Below, one piece after another: positions 1 to 15,796 of a stretch of 55,706 bases of DNA; the first letter of the stretch is position 1; every line of letters starts with the position of its first letter. A program made the position numbers and the translations under genes. Source of the stretch: Betaproteobacteria bacterium (GTDB taxonomy: Bacteria; Pseudomonadota; Gammaproteobacteria; Burkholderiales; UBA3065); contig RFMI01000032.1 in the NCBI GenBank assembly GCA_009927815.1, forward strand, positions 1-55,706, given 5' to 3'. Under the pieces are notes generated by a model. That model was given only the letters and a program-made list of their open reading frames with translations, was not told the origin of the DNA and made no database searches.

Positions 1-210
1 TCGTTCAAGGGCGCGGCGTTCGGTCTGGAGCCTGTTCTCACCCAGAGTGCGTGGTTCCGTCCGCACAACCGCAGCGAGGACATCCGTGGTCTCTACATGG
101 TCGGCGCCAGCACCCACCCGGGCGCGGGCATGCCGGGCGTTCTGGCCTCGGCTAAGGCGCTGGAGTCGGTTCTGCCTGAGGCGGCCGCCGTTTTGGAGGG
201 ACGCGCATGA
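1..210 (+). CDS. crtI: phytoene desaturase CrtI, C-terminal fragment (truncated by window edge)
   Basis: Frame 1 translation SFKGAAFGLEPVLTQSAWFRPHNRSEDIRGLYMVGASTHPGAGMPGVLASAKALESVL ends at TGA 208-210; CrtI C-terminal motif; ATGA overlap with crtB. Confidence 0.93.
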   Translation, partial: SFKGAAFGLEPVLTQSAWFRPHNRSEDIRGLYMVGASTHPGAGMPGVLASAKALESVLPEAAAVLEGRA

Positions 211-1262
211 AACGCGAAGACCTGCCCCCGGCGATGCCCCACTACGATGCCTCGGCCAGTTGCCGCGAGATGTTGCGTGGCGGCTCGAAGTCGTTTTTTG
301 CAGCGTCGCGTTTGCTAGGCCGCGATTACCGCGAGCCGGCCACTGCGCTCTACGCGTTTTGTCGGGTGGCAGACGACGCGATCGATTTCGCCGACGATCC
401 CCATCAGGCTCTGGAGCAGCTGTGCCGGCGGCTCGACGCGATCTACGCGGGTCATCCTGAGCAACACACTGCCGACCGCGCGTTTGCGCCGGTCGTGGCG
501 CAGTACGCCATTCCGCGGGCTTTGCCGCAAGCGCTGCTGGAGGGGTTCGCTTGGGATGCGGTCGGTCGTCGGTATGACACGCTAGACGATCTGCTGGACT
601 ACGCGGCGCGGGTGGCGGGGACTGTGGGCGCGATGATGGCCTTGATCATGGGTGCGCGTTCGCCACGGACCCTCGCCCGCGCCTGTGAGCTCGGGCTGGC
701 CATGCAACTCACCAACATTGCTCGCGATGTCGGCGAAGACGCCCGCAATGGCCGGGTTTACCTGCCGCTTGACTGGTTGCGCGAGGCCGGTGTCGATCTG
801 GACGCTTGGCTTGCTGACCCGCAGCCGCTGCCGGCGATTCGCGACATCACACGCCGCCTGCTCGAGGAGGCCGATGTCTGCTATCAGCGCGCCGAATCCG
901 GGATCGCCGACCTGCCGCGCAGTTGCCGGCCAGCGATGATGGCGGCGCGGCTGGTCTACGCCGAAATCGGACGCGAAGTCGAGCGTCGCCAGTTCGATTC
1001 GGTGAGCCAGCGCGCGGTGGTGTCGGGGCAGCGCAAGCTGGCGCTGCTGGTGCGGGCAATGCGTGCAGGCGCCTTGGCGCCGCAGCGGGCACACAGCCAC
1101 CCAGCGCTGCCAGCGGTGCGGTTCTTGGTCGAATCCGTGCTGGATGTGCCCAATCCAGAGCGCCGTCCGCAAAGCTTTGTCGACCGTACGGTGGGCATCG
1201 TGCAGATGTTCGAACGGGTCGCCGAGCGGGACCGCCGTCAGCGCACCCTGCTCGCAGGTTGA
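207..1262 (+). CDS. crtB: phytoene synthase
   Basis: 351 aa; squalene/phytoene synthase motifs (SFFAASRLL, YAFCRVADDAID, QLTNIARDVGEDARNGRVYLP). Confidence 0.96.
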   Translation: MKREDLPPAMPHYDASASCREMLRGGSKSFFAASRLLGRDYREPATALYAFCRVADDAIDFADDPHQALEQLCRRLDAIYAGHPEQHTADRAFAPVVAQYAIPRALPQALLEGFAWDAVGRRYDTLDDLLDYAARVAGTVGAMMALIMGARSPRTLARACELGLAMQLTNIARDVGEDARNGRVYLPLDWLREAGVDLDAWLADPQPLPAIRDITRRLLEEADVCYQRAESGIADLPRSCRPAMMAARLVYAEIGREVERRQFDSVSQRAVVSGQRKLALLVRAMRAGALAPQRAHSHPALPAVRFLVESVLDVPNPERRPQSFVDRTVGIVQMFERVAERDRRQRTLLAG

Positions 1263-1266
1263 CCCT

Positions 1267-2199
1267 CTAACGCACCCGCGGCATCCGCCAGGGCAGCATC
1301 AACCGCGTGCTTAGCCGTTCGAGCTTGCCCACGTCCAGGCTCTCGTGAAACGTGGTGGCGCGCTCGCCGCAGACCGTCGCGTCCAGGACCGCGCGTTGGT
1401 AGAACGGCGTGTCCTCGAGCGTCTCGACAACCTGGGGTGCATCGGCGCTGCGCATGTGGCGCGGCACTCGCCAGAAGGTGCGCGACAAGGGGTGGCGGGC
1501 GTCGGCAGCAAAGGATTCCACAGCGCCGTCGGGACGGAAACGCAGGGCCAGCAGGCGGTCGGCCCCAGCCTTCTGACGCACGTCGTAGACCACCGCGCTG
1601 CTGCCATCAGCCAGCGTGCTGCGCGACCAATCCCAGCTGGAGAACGGCCGCTCGATGGGTTCGCTGCCTTCGTTCGAATCAAAATAGCCGGCGCCTTCCC
1701 AGCGCAGGTCCGGATGGTCAAGATCCACTTCGACTCGCGATGCGGGTGCCAGTGGCCCCCAGTGATGCCGGGCATCGTCGTCCAAGGGCCAGGTCTGGTT
1801 GAATAGCGCACCCGGATGCAGGCGAATGCGACCGCGCACCCGCTGCGGCAGCGGATTGGACCACTCGTCGACCGTGATGGTCAGCGCGCTGCCGTCCCAG
1901 TGAAGCGCGCTGGGACCCACGGCAAAGTGGTCCACCGAGCGTGACATGCTGGCGCGCGAGCGCTCGGTCATGGTCCAGCGTCGCACGCCTGGTCCGTAGA
2001 GGCAGACATTGATGCAGCAGTGATTCTCGGGATCGGCGTGGCCGCGTTGGCGGGCCCAGTGGTAATACGAGGAGAACACGCTGCCGACAAAGGCGATCAC
2101 GGTCAGGCCGTAGCGTCCGCAATCGCTCAGGGCATCGACGTACCACCAGAGATAGCCACCCGCCGCGACGGGCTGGTCGAATCGAGGTGAGCCATCAGC
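1267..2199 (-). CDS. crtC: hydroxyneurosporene synthase (carotenoid 1,2-hydratase) CrtC; start codon unresolved
   Basis: RFDQPVAAGGYLWWYVDALSDCGRYGLTVIAFVGSVFSSYYHWARQRG is a CrtC N-terminus; overlaps the crtD 3' end; no ATG/GTG/TTG in this frame close upstream, so the 5' boundary is approximate. Confidence 0.85.
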   Translation of the reverse strand, partial: ADGSPRFDQPVAAGGYLWWYVDALSDCGRYGLTVIAFVGSVFSSYYHWARQRGHADPENHCCINVCLYGPGVRRWTMTERSRASMSRSVDHFAVGPSALHWDGSALTITVDEWSNPLPQRVRGRIRLHPGALFNQTWPLDDDARHHWGPLAPASRVEVDLDHPDLRWEGAGYFDSNEGSEPIERPFSSWDWSRSTLADGSSAVVYDVRQKAGADRLLALRFRPDGAVESFAADARHPLSRTFWRVPRHMRSADAPQVVETLEDTPFYQRAVLDATVCGERATTFHESLDVGKLERLSTRLMLPWRMPRVR

Positions 2200-3677
2200 G
2201 TGGCGGCCGCCAGTCGGCCGGACATGGCTGCCATCGGAACGCCCGGGCCCGGGTGAGCGCTGCCTCCCGCCAGGTAGAGCCCCGGGATCGCCGTCGACGA
2301 CGCAGGTCGCCGGAACGAGGCCATCCAGCCATGGCACGCTTCGCCATATAGGGCTCCGCCCGTCGCCGGAAACAGGCGCTCGAAATCCTGCGGCGTGGTC
2401 AGCACCGTCTGCTGGGGATCGTGCTCCAACTGCAGGCCACAGCGTTGCATTAGGGTCATGGCGTTGGTGTGACATTGCTCGATCTCCTCGGGGTCCAATT
2501 GGCGGAGGTCGCCGATTGCCGGCGCATTAACCAGAGCCAGCAGGCGTTCGCGTTGATGGATGTCGGCATCGTCGTCGTGGCGATCTTGCGCACACAGGTA
2601 GACCGTGCCTTTTCGCGGCAGACGGCCGTGGCCGAAAATGTCGCGGAATTCACTGCGGTAGTCGTCGTCGAAAAAGACGTTGTGGTGAACCAGCGGGAGC
2701 CCGCGCGTCTGTGCGTGCAGACACCAGGTCATGGCTGACAGCGACCGCGCTTGAGGGGTGATCGCGGGCGCCGCGCCTTGAACACCAGACCCCAACAAGC
2801 CTTGTGCCAAGGCGGCGACATCGCCATTGAAGACCACAGAATCTGCCGGAAGCCGCTCACCACCAGCCAGCACCACTGCACTGACTTTGCCGTGGTTCAG
2901 CTCGATCGACTCGACCGGGCTCGCAGTGCGAATCTGGGCGCCGTTGCGTTGTGCCAGTCGCGCCAACGCCCGTCCGATCTCGACCATTCCACCGCCGACG
3001 GTCCAGACGCCTTGTTGCTCGACATGGGCTACCAACATCAATGTGGCGGGCGCCGCAAATGGCGATGAGCCGCAGTAGGTGGCGTACCGGCCGAATAGTT
3101 GTTGCAGGCGTGGGTCGTGGAAGTGCCGAGACAAGGCGCTCCAGAGGTCGCGGAACGGCCCCAGCCCGAACAGCACGGCGGAGCCGTGGAGCCCAAGGTC
3201 GCTCATCATGCTGGGCAGACTCGGTCGCGCCGAGCGAATGTAGGGGCCCTCGAGGGTGTTGTAGACCTCCCGCGACTGAGCGGCAAACGCGAGATAACGC
3301 CGCGCTTCGGCGGGCCCGGCAAATACGCCGATCGCCTCGGCAGACCGTTGTGGATCGGCGAACAGGTCGAGTTGGCCGCCGCTGCTCCACGCATGTCGGG
3401 CAAGGGTTCGTACCGGCGTGAGCACGAGTTCATCCTCAAGGCGCAAGCCTGCCTCGGCGAACAGTCCCTCGAACACCCAGCGCATGGTGAACACCGTCGG
3501 TCCGGCGTCGACGCTGTGACCACCCACAGACACCTGCCGCAACTTGCCGCCGACGTCGTTGGCACGCTCAAGCAGCGTGACGTCAAGACCTTGGCGAGCC
3601 AGTGCGGCGGCTGCCGTCAGACCGCCGACGCCGCCCCCGACCACCACGACGCGGTGCGTTCGCAAGGCTGGCGTCAT
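2127..3677 (-). CDS. crtD: methoxyneurosporene (carotenoid 3,4-) desaturase CrtD
   Basis: 516 aa; FAD-binding N-terminus VVVVGGGVGGLTAAAALARQGLDVTLLERANDVGG, C-terminus HPGPGVPMAAMSGRLAAATL; position between crtC and crtA. Confidence 0.92.
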   Translation of the reverse strand: MTPALRTHRVVVVGGGVGGLTAAAALARQGLDVTLLERANDVGGKLRQVSVGGHSVDAGPTVFTMRWVFEGLFAEAGLRLEDELVLTPVRTLARHAWSSGGQLDLFADPQRSAEAIGVFAGPAEARRYLAFAAQSREVYNTLEGPYIRSARPSLPSMMSDLGLHGSAVLFGLGPFRDLWSALSRHFHDPRLQQLFGRYATYCGSSPFAAPATLMLVAHVEQQGVWTVGGGMVEIGRALARLAQRNGAQIRTASPVESIELNHGKVSAVVLAGGERLPADSVVFNGDVAALAQGLLGSGVQGAAPAITPQARSLSAMTWCLHAQTRGLPLVHHNVFFDDDYRSEFRDIFGHGRLPRKGTVYLCAQDRHDDDADIHQRERLLALVNAPAIGDLRQLDPEEIEQCHTNAMTLMQRCGLQLEHDPQQTVLTTPQDFERLFPATGGALYGEACHGWMASFRRPASSTAIPGLYLAGGSAHPGPGVPMAAMSGRLAAATLMAHLDSTSPSRRVAISGGTSMP

Positions 3678-4366
3678 CCGAAAGCGCGACCCTTGTAGCT
3701 GCCCTCGGGGGCTACAGGAATGAAGCGGGCGAACATCGATTCGGCGAAGAAGCCCGACTTGTGTGCCGCTTTAATGGCGTCGAGATGGGCGCCAGTGCGC
3801 GCGTAATGGTCCATGTCGTCGACCTTGTTCCAGATGCTGAAGGTCGCCTGACGGAGCAGCGGCGCTTCGCCCAAGCCGGTGGCGAGCAGGCAGCCGGGTG
3901 CGTCGGCCAGCGCGTCCTGAGCGGGAGGCGCTTTGCGCCAGAATGCTGCGGCCCGTGCCGGCTTGATCGAGGCCCGGGTGAGGGCGGCTATCGGTCCAGT
4001 CAGGGGCGTTTCGGCAACAATCGGCAGGCTCATGCCGGACCAGCTGCCGCGGCACGAGTAGGTGTGCAGCCGAATACTGAAGAACTCGCGGGCGTGGCTG
4101 CGGTAACGCTCCACCAAGGGGTGCGATCGCACAAACTCTGCGGCCTCGGCGTCGCTGGCAAATACGCAGAACAAGCCTTGTCGGGTGGCGCTGGGTCGCA
4201 GTCCGAATCCACCATCTTCGCCACTGCCCAGCACCTTGAAAAACTGCAGCCCGGGGATGTCGTCCATGTCAAAACGGCCGACAACAAAGCGGGAGAAGCC
4301 CCACATCCGGGACTGCTCTGCAATGTCGAGCAGAATCAGCGTCGCGACCGGACCCTCGGTCGCCAT
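3674..4366 (-). CDS. crtA: spheroidene monooxygenase
   Basis: 230 aa; MWGFSRFVVGRF, GLQFFKVLGSGEDGGFGLRPSATRQGLFCVF, FSIWNKVDDMDHYARTGAHLDAIKAA typical of CrtA; ATGA overlap with crtD. Confidence 0.94.
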   Translation of the reverse strand: MATEGPVATLILLDIAEQSRMWGFSRFVVGRFDMDDIPGLQFFKVLGSGEDGGFGLRPSATRQGLFCVFASDAEAAEFVRSHPLVERYRSHAREFFSIRLHTYSCRGSWSGMSLPIVAETPLTGPIAALTRASIKPARAAAFWRKAPPAQDALADAPGCLLATGLGEAPLLRQATFSIWNKVDDMDHYARTGAHLDAIKAAHKSGFFAESMFARFIPVAPEGSYKGRAFG

Positions 4367-4368
4367 CG

Positions 4369-5808
4369 CTAGCTGTCCAGTCGCTCGCCGAGGTCGCCCA
4401 GGCCGTACTGACGGAGTTTGACGTACAGGCTCTGACGCGACAGGCCGAGCATCTCGGCTGCGCTGGCGCGATTGTCGCGGGTCAGTTCGAGGGCGGCTTC
4501 GATGCAGAGCTTCTCGATCAGTTCAGCGGTCTCGCCGACGATGTCCTTCAGCGGGACACGGCCCACCAATTCGGTGAGTTGGCTTGCGCTGCGGGTCAGT
4601 CCATCGGGCGTGGCCGGCTCCTCGAGTCGGGTGGCGACGTCGCGGACGCTGAAGCACAGGAAATTCCGCCCGTTGACATGCAAGGCGCGGGCCGACATCT
4701 CGACCTGGGTCTGCAAGCCGTTTTCGCCGCGCAGGGTCGTGGCAAACAGTCGAACCGAGCCGCGTTGGCGCAGGTTGGCCAGCAGCACCGAGAGGTCTAC
4801 CCCCGAGCGGCCGAGCCAACGGTCCAAGGACTCGCCGAGGAGAGCATTGGGGTGCGCCAATTGCGCCAGATCGGCGAACGCTTGATTTGCGCTGACGACG
4901 ATGCCGCTCGCGTCGGTGACGACAAAACCATCTGGCAATTGGCCGAGCGCCTCGAGGGTCAGCGCCGTGTTGTCTTGGGCTTCCTGGCTCGACGCCAAAC
5001 CTCGGCCAACCAGGCGGATCAAAAACAGGCTCTGGTTGTCTTGGCGGAACACGCTGGCGCTGACTTCGGTCTCGTTGCCACCAACGGCGAGGCGTGCGCT
5101 GCTGGCCTGCCCGCGGCCGGTGCTCAGCACCGAGGTCAATACGCTGTCGAGTTCGTTGCGGTTGGCTGCGTCAAAACAGTCGTTGAACGCTCTTCCAGTG
5201 GGCTTGCGGCCACCGGCCGTCAGCAATTGCTCGGCTGCAGTGTTGGCCTCAAGGATGCGACGACTGGCCGCATCGACCACCAAGGTCGGTTCGGGCGCGG
5301 TTTCGAACAGCAGCCGGTAGCGGGCTTCCATCTGGCGCATGCGTTGATAGTCGCGCTCCATCGCCTGATGCGAATCGACCAGGCGCTGTTGCAATTCGGT
5401 GACGCTGCGCAGATCACGGCCATAGGCGAGGATGCGGCCATCGCTCAAGCGCGCCGACCCATATTGAATGGGCAGCGACTGGCCGTCGCGATCGACATGG
5501 TTGATGTGGCGCCATTTGCGTTGACGACCCACGCGGGCGTCTTCGAGCAGTGCGTCGACCTTGTCGCGGCATTCCGGGCTGACGACATCAACCAGCAAGC
5601 GACCGATCCAGGCCTGGGCTTGCTCAAGCTGCGAGTCGGCTTGGGTCAGTCGCGCGCGCTGGATCCGACCCTCATCGTCGAGGATTAGCGAAATGTCGGC
5701 TGCGGCAGCCAGCAGCGAGGCAGCCGCCAGCGGTTCGACGGTGCTGACGACGTCAACTGCATCGGGGTAGCCGTTCTGGGTGACCTGTCCGGTGGGGCTC
5801 TTGCTCAA
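4369..5808 (-). CDS. ppsR: PAS-domain transcriptional regulator PpsR/CrtJ
   Basis: 479 aa; multiple PAS domains and C-terminal Fis-type HTH (LTRDNRASAAEMLGLSRQSLYVKLRQYGL); adjacent to aerR in a photosynthesis cluster. Confidence 0.92.
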   Translation of the reverse strand: MSKSPTGQVTQNGYPDAVDVVSTVEPLAAASLLAAAADISLILDDEGRIQRARLTQADSQLEQAQAWIGRLLVDVVSPECRDKVDALLEDARVGRQRKWRHINHVDRDGQSLPIQYGSARLSDGRILAYGRDLRSVTELQQRLVDSHQAMERDYQRMRQMEARYRLLFETAPEPTLVVDAASRRILEANTAAEQLLTAGGRKPTGRAFNDCFDAANRNELDSVLTSVLSTGRGQASSARLAVGGNETEVSASVFRQDNQSLFLIRLVGRGLASSQEAQDNTALTLEALGQLPDGFVVTDASGIVVSANQAFADLAQLAHPNALLGESLDRWLGRSGVDLSVLLANLRQRGSVRLFATTLRGENGLQTQVEMSARALHVNGRNFLCFSVRDVATRLEEPATPDGLTRSASQLTELVGRVPLKDIVGETAELIEKLCIEAALELTRDNRASAAEMLGLSRQSLYVKLRQYGLGDLGERLDS

Positions 5809-6689
5809 TTCGGCTGTGCTCGTTCTTGGATCAGGCGGTCGGCCGCTCGCAGGGCGTCGAGGGCGTCACCGGAGTAGGCTTCAGCGCCCAACATGGCACG
5901 AACGCTGGCATCAAAGACCAGCGGACCGCCGACCATGATGCCGAGTCCCGGGTTCAGCGACGCGCTGCGCACTTCGCGAATCAGTTGGCTCAGCGCATCG
6001 AGGTGGGCGCTGTTGCTGACCGACACGGCTGCGACGTCGTACCAGTCCGAGCGCACCGCGTCGATCAAGGCCGCGGGCTGCGCCTCGATTTCGGCACAGG
6101 CACTCCACCCCGCGCGGCGGAAGAACTGCGTCAGCATGTAAAAGCCCAAGGTGTGCTGACTGCCAGGGGCCGGTGAGAGCAGGATGCGTCGCTGCGGCTG
6201 GCGGAACTCGGGCTCTGCGCAAAACTCTTCGGCGAGCGATTGCACCAGGCTCTGGATACGCCACAGCGCTAGGGTGACTTCGGGGAACGTGCAGTCGTCG
6301 GTTTCCCAAAGTCTGCCAATCTGCCGTGCGGCCGGCGCCAGCAGCTCAAGATAGAGCGCAGGCAATTCGTGGCCCAGCGATCGCAAGCGGGCGAACTCGG
6401 TCTCGTGCGCCGCAGCGTCGAGCGCGAGGCAGGCGCATACATAGTCCTGGACATCGGCGGCGCTCACCGGCGCGGGGATGTGCTGAGGCAGGTCCATCGG
6501 CGGCCGCCGATGCGACCGGAGCAATTGCGGAATGATCTGTGCGCTGAGCGTTTGCATCAGTTGTGATCGCGCGTCGAGACCATCGTCGGCCCGCAGCTCT
6601 TGCCGCTGGCCTGCGGTCGCGGATGAGTTCCCGTGATCGCCGGACGAGGTGCCCTGAAGGCGCTTTGCAGACATCGAATTTGCGCCCAT
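5805..6689 (-). CDS. aerR: B12-binding-domain photosynthesis regulator (AerR/PpaA family)
   Basis: 294 aa; cobalamin-binding fold motifs (SPAPGSQHTLGFYMLTQFFRRAGW, GIMVGGPLVF); ATGA overlap with ppsR. Confidence 0.88.
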   Translation of the reverse strand: MGANSMSAKRLQGTSSGDHGNSSATAGQRQELRADDGLDARSQLMQTLSAQIIPQLLRSHRRPPMDLPQHIPAPVSAADVQDYVCACLALDAAAHETEFARLRSLGHELPALYLELLAPAARQIGRLWETDDCTFPEVTLALWRIQSLVQSLAEEFCAEPEFRQPQRRILLSPAPGSQHTLGFYMLTQFFRRAGWSACAEIEAQPAALIDAVRSDWYDVAAVSVSNSAHLDALSQLIREVRSASLNPGLGIMVGGPLVFDASVRAMLGAEAYSGDALDALRAADRLIQERAQPN

Positions 6690-6802
6690 GGCGCCCTCCG
6701 GTTAAGTGGATGTGATACCGGACGTCTGTTTTTATGCACTGCTCTTTTTTGCTGATGGTGTCCCCGGAAGCGCCCTGTGTCAATCAGCAAAGCGGATTTA
6801 TG

Positions 6803-6847
6803 TGACACCCCACCCTGACAGTTTGCAATTGTCAACGCTAGAGGACG
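6803..6847. promoter_or_regulatory. degenerate PpsR/CrtJ-like operator pair in the aerR-bchF divergent intergenic region
   Basis: TGAC-N10-GACA (6803-6820) and TGTC-N10-GACG (6830-6847), each one mismatch from TGTC-N10-GACA, 9 bp apart. Confidence 0.5.
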
Positions 6848-6857
6848 TACAGTTTAG

Positions 6858-6886
6858 TTGACACTTTGGCTTCGGCGCTCTAGATT
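6858..6886 (+). promoter_or_regulatory. sigma70-like promoter for bchF
   Basis: TTGACA (6858-6863), 17 bp spacer, TAGATT (6881-6886), 36 bp upstream of the bchF ATG. Confidence 0.6.
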
Positions 6887-6922
6887 GGGTTGCACAAGCC
6901 ACTGTAAGGCGGGGCAACGGAC

Positions 6923-8751
<1,829 letters not shown>

Positions 8752-8752
8752 C

Positions 8753-10361
8753 ATGCAACTGACACTGTGGACCTACGAAGGCCCGCCGCACGTGGGTGCG
8801 ATGCGGGTCGCGACTGCGCTGGAAGATGTTCACTACGTGTTGCATGCGCCACAAGGCGACACCTACGCCGATCTGCTCTTCACCATGATCGAGCGACTGC
8901 CCAAGCGCCCGCCGGTCACCTACACCACCTTTCAGGCGCGCGACCTCGGCGGCGATACCGCGGAGCTGTTCAAGAACGCTGCCCGCGAGGCCCATGAGCG
9001 GTTCAAGCCGGCGGCAATGATGGTCGGCGCCTCGTGCACCGCCGAGCTGATCCAGGACGATCCAGGCGGGCTCGCGGCGGCACTTGACCTGCCGATCCCG
9101 GTGGTTGCGCTGGAGTTGCCCTCGTACCAGAAGAAAGAGAACTGGGGCGCGGCCGAAACCTTTTACCAGATGGTCCGTGGCCTGGCTGGACCGCATGCCC
9201 CGGCGCCGGGTACGCCCCGCCCGCCGCGAGTTGCTGGAGCGCAGCCGTCTTGCAACATCCTCGGTCCGACCGCGCTGGGATTCCGCCACCGCGACGATGT
9301 GCGCGAGATTCGGGGCCTGCTGGAGTCGATCGGGGTCGAAGTTCGGGTGGTCGCGCCGCAGGGTGCCACGGCTGCCGATCTGGCCCGCTTGGGCGAGGCC
9401 GATTTCAATGTTGTGCTGTATCCGGAGACGGCGGGCAGTACCGCCAATTGGCTGCAACGCAATTTCGGCCAGCAGTACACCCGCACCATTCCAATCGGCG
9501 CAATCGCCACTCGCGAGTTCATCGCCGAGGTGGCTGACTTGGCTGGCATCGACCCAGAGCGGGCTCAAGCAGCGGGACGCTCGCGTGCGCCGTGGTACTC
9601 GCGATCGGTGGATTCGACCTACCTCACCGGCAAGCGAGTGTTCGTTTTTGGCGACGGCACCCACGCCGTGGCTGCGGCGCGAGTGGCCGCTGAGGAGTTC
9701 GGCTTCACCGTCGTCGGCATCGGCACTTACAGCCGCGAGTTTGCACGTGAGGTGCGTGCTGCCGCCGACAAGTACGGCGTCGAGCCGCTGATCACCGACG
9801 ACTATCTCGAGGTCGAGGCGCGTGTCGCCGAGTTGCAGCCCGAACTGGTCCTCGGTACGCAAATGGAGCGCCACATCGCCAAGCGTCTGGGCGTGCCCTG
9901 CGCGGTGATTTCAGCTCCGGTCCATGTGCAGGACTTCCCCGCCCGCTATGCCCCGCAGATGGGATTTGAAGGCGCCAACGTGCTGTTTGACACGTGGGTT
10001 CACCCGCTGATGATGGGGTTGGAAGAACACCTGCTGGGCATGTTCCGTGAGGACTTTGAGTTCCACGATGGCGCGGCCGCATCGCATCTGGGTCATGGCA
10101 GCTCGCGGCCACAACCGCCCGAGGCGATTTCGCCGATCGCGATGGGCGAGGCTGCCGCGGCGGCAGCGGGTTTGGCCACCAGCGCACCGGCCGGCGAGCC
10201 GGTGGCAGGCGAGCTGGTCTGGGCCGCCGACGCCCAAAAAGAGCTCGGCAAGATCCCCTTTTTCGTGCGCGGCAAGGCTCGCCGCAACACCGAGGCTTAT
10301 GCCAGCCAGCACGGCGTCGCCCTGATTACCGTCGAAACCCTCTACGAGGCCAAGGCCCACT

Positions 10362-10372
<11 letters not shown>
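8753..10372 (+). CDS. bchB: light-independent protochlorophyllide reductase subunit B
   Basis: Starts [49 protein letters not shown]; the ORF-track start at 8156 is a spurious upstream extension. Confidence 0.97.
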
Positions 10373-15037
<4,665 letters not shown>

Positions 15038-15045
15038 GCGGCTGA

Positions 15046-15796
15046 TTGGATAAGGGGAGGCCAAGCGTGCACGTCGTCAAGGACCATCTGATCTCTGAGG
15101 CGCCGTCCTATCGGGAGCGGCGGCGGATGATCCAGCACTACTTCGATCGCACCGCCGTCGAGGCTTGGGCGCGGCTCACCTCTACTGCGCCGGTCAGCGG
15201 CATCCGCGCGACCGTACGCGCCGGCCGCGAGACCATGCGCAATCACCTGCTGTCCTATCTGCCAGACGATTTGTCGGGGCGGCGTGTGCTCGACGCAGGG
15301 TGTGGGACCGGCGCGATGGCGGTGGAGATGGCTCGGCGCGGCGCCGAAGTGGTCGCGGTTGATCTGTCGCCGACGCTCATCCAATTGGCTCGCGACCGCA
15401 CACCCACGGACCTGGGCGGCGGTTCAATCGAATTTCGCGCCGGCGACATGCTCAGTCCGCAACTGGGGACCTTCGACCACGTGGTGTCGATGGATGCGCT
15501 CATCCACTATCAGAGCCGTGATGTGGTCCGCGTGCTTGAAGGGCTCGGTCAGCGCACACGGCGCAGCGTGGTGTTCACGTTTGCACCGCAGTCTTTGTTT
15601 CTGGCGGGAATGATGATGGCGGGCAAACTCTTCCCGCGCGGTGATCGCTCGCCGGCGATCTATCCAGTGCGCGAACGTGCCCTGCGCCGGATGATCGAGC
15701 GCGATGCGGCCATGCGCCATTGGCAAGTCGGTCGCACCGACAAGGTCTCGCGGGGGTTTCTACATCTCGCAAGCGTTGGAGCTGACACGCCGATGA
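15046..15796 (+). CDS. bchM: Mg-protoporphyrin IX methyltransferase, with an apparent 1-nt frameshift near its 3' end
   Basis: SAM methyltransferase motif GRRVLDAGCGTGAMAVEMARRGAEVVAVD; removing one G from the G5 run at 15752-15756 restores SRGFYISQALELTRR* ending at TGA 15794-15796, in ATGA overlap with lhaA. Confidence 0.9.

Noticed and set aside
1345-1806. Long antisense ORFs across nearly every gene (e.g. 582-1172 -, 10629-12194 -, 21566-23374 -, 51830-53953 -)
   Set aside because: High-GC DNA gives long antisense open frames; translations are low-complexity or Arg/Ala/Pro-rich and match no family, while the opposite strand has a clear gene.
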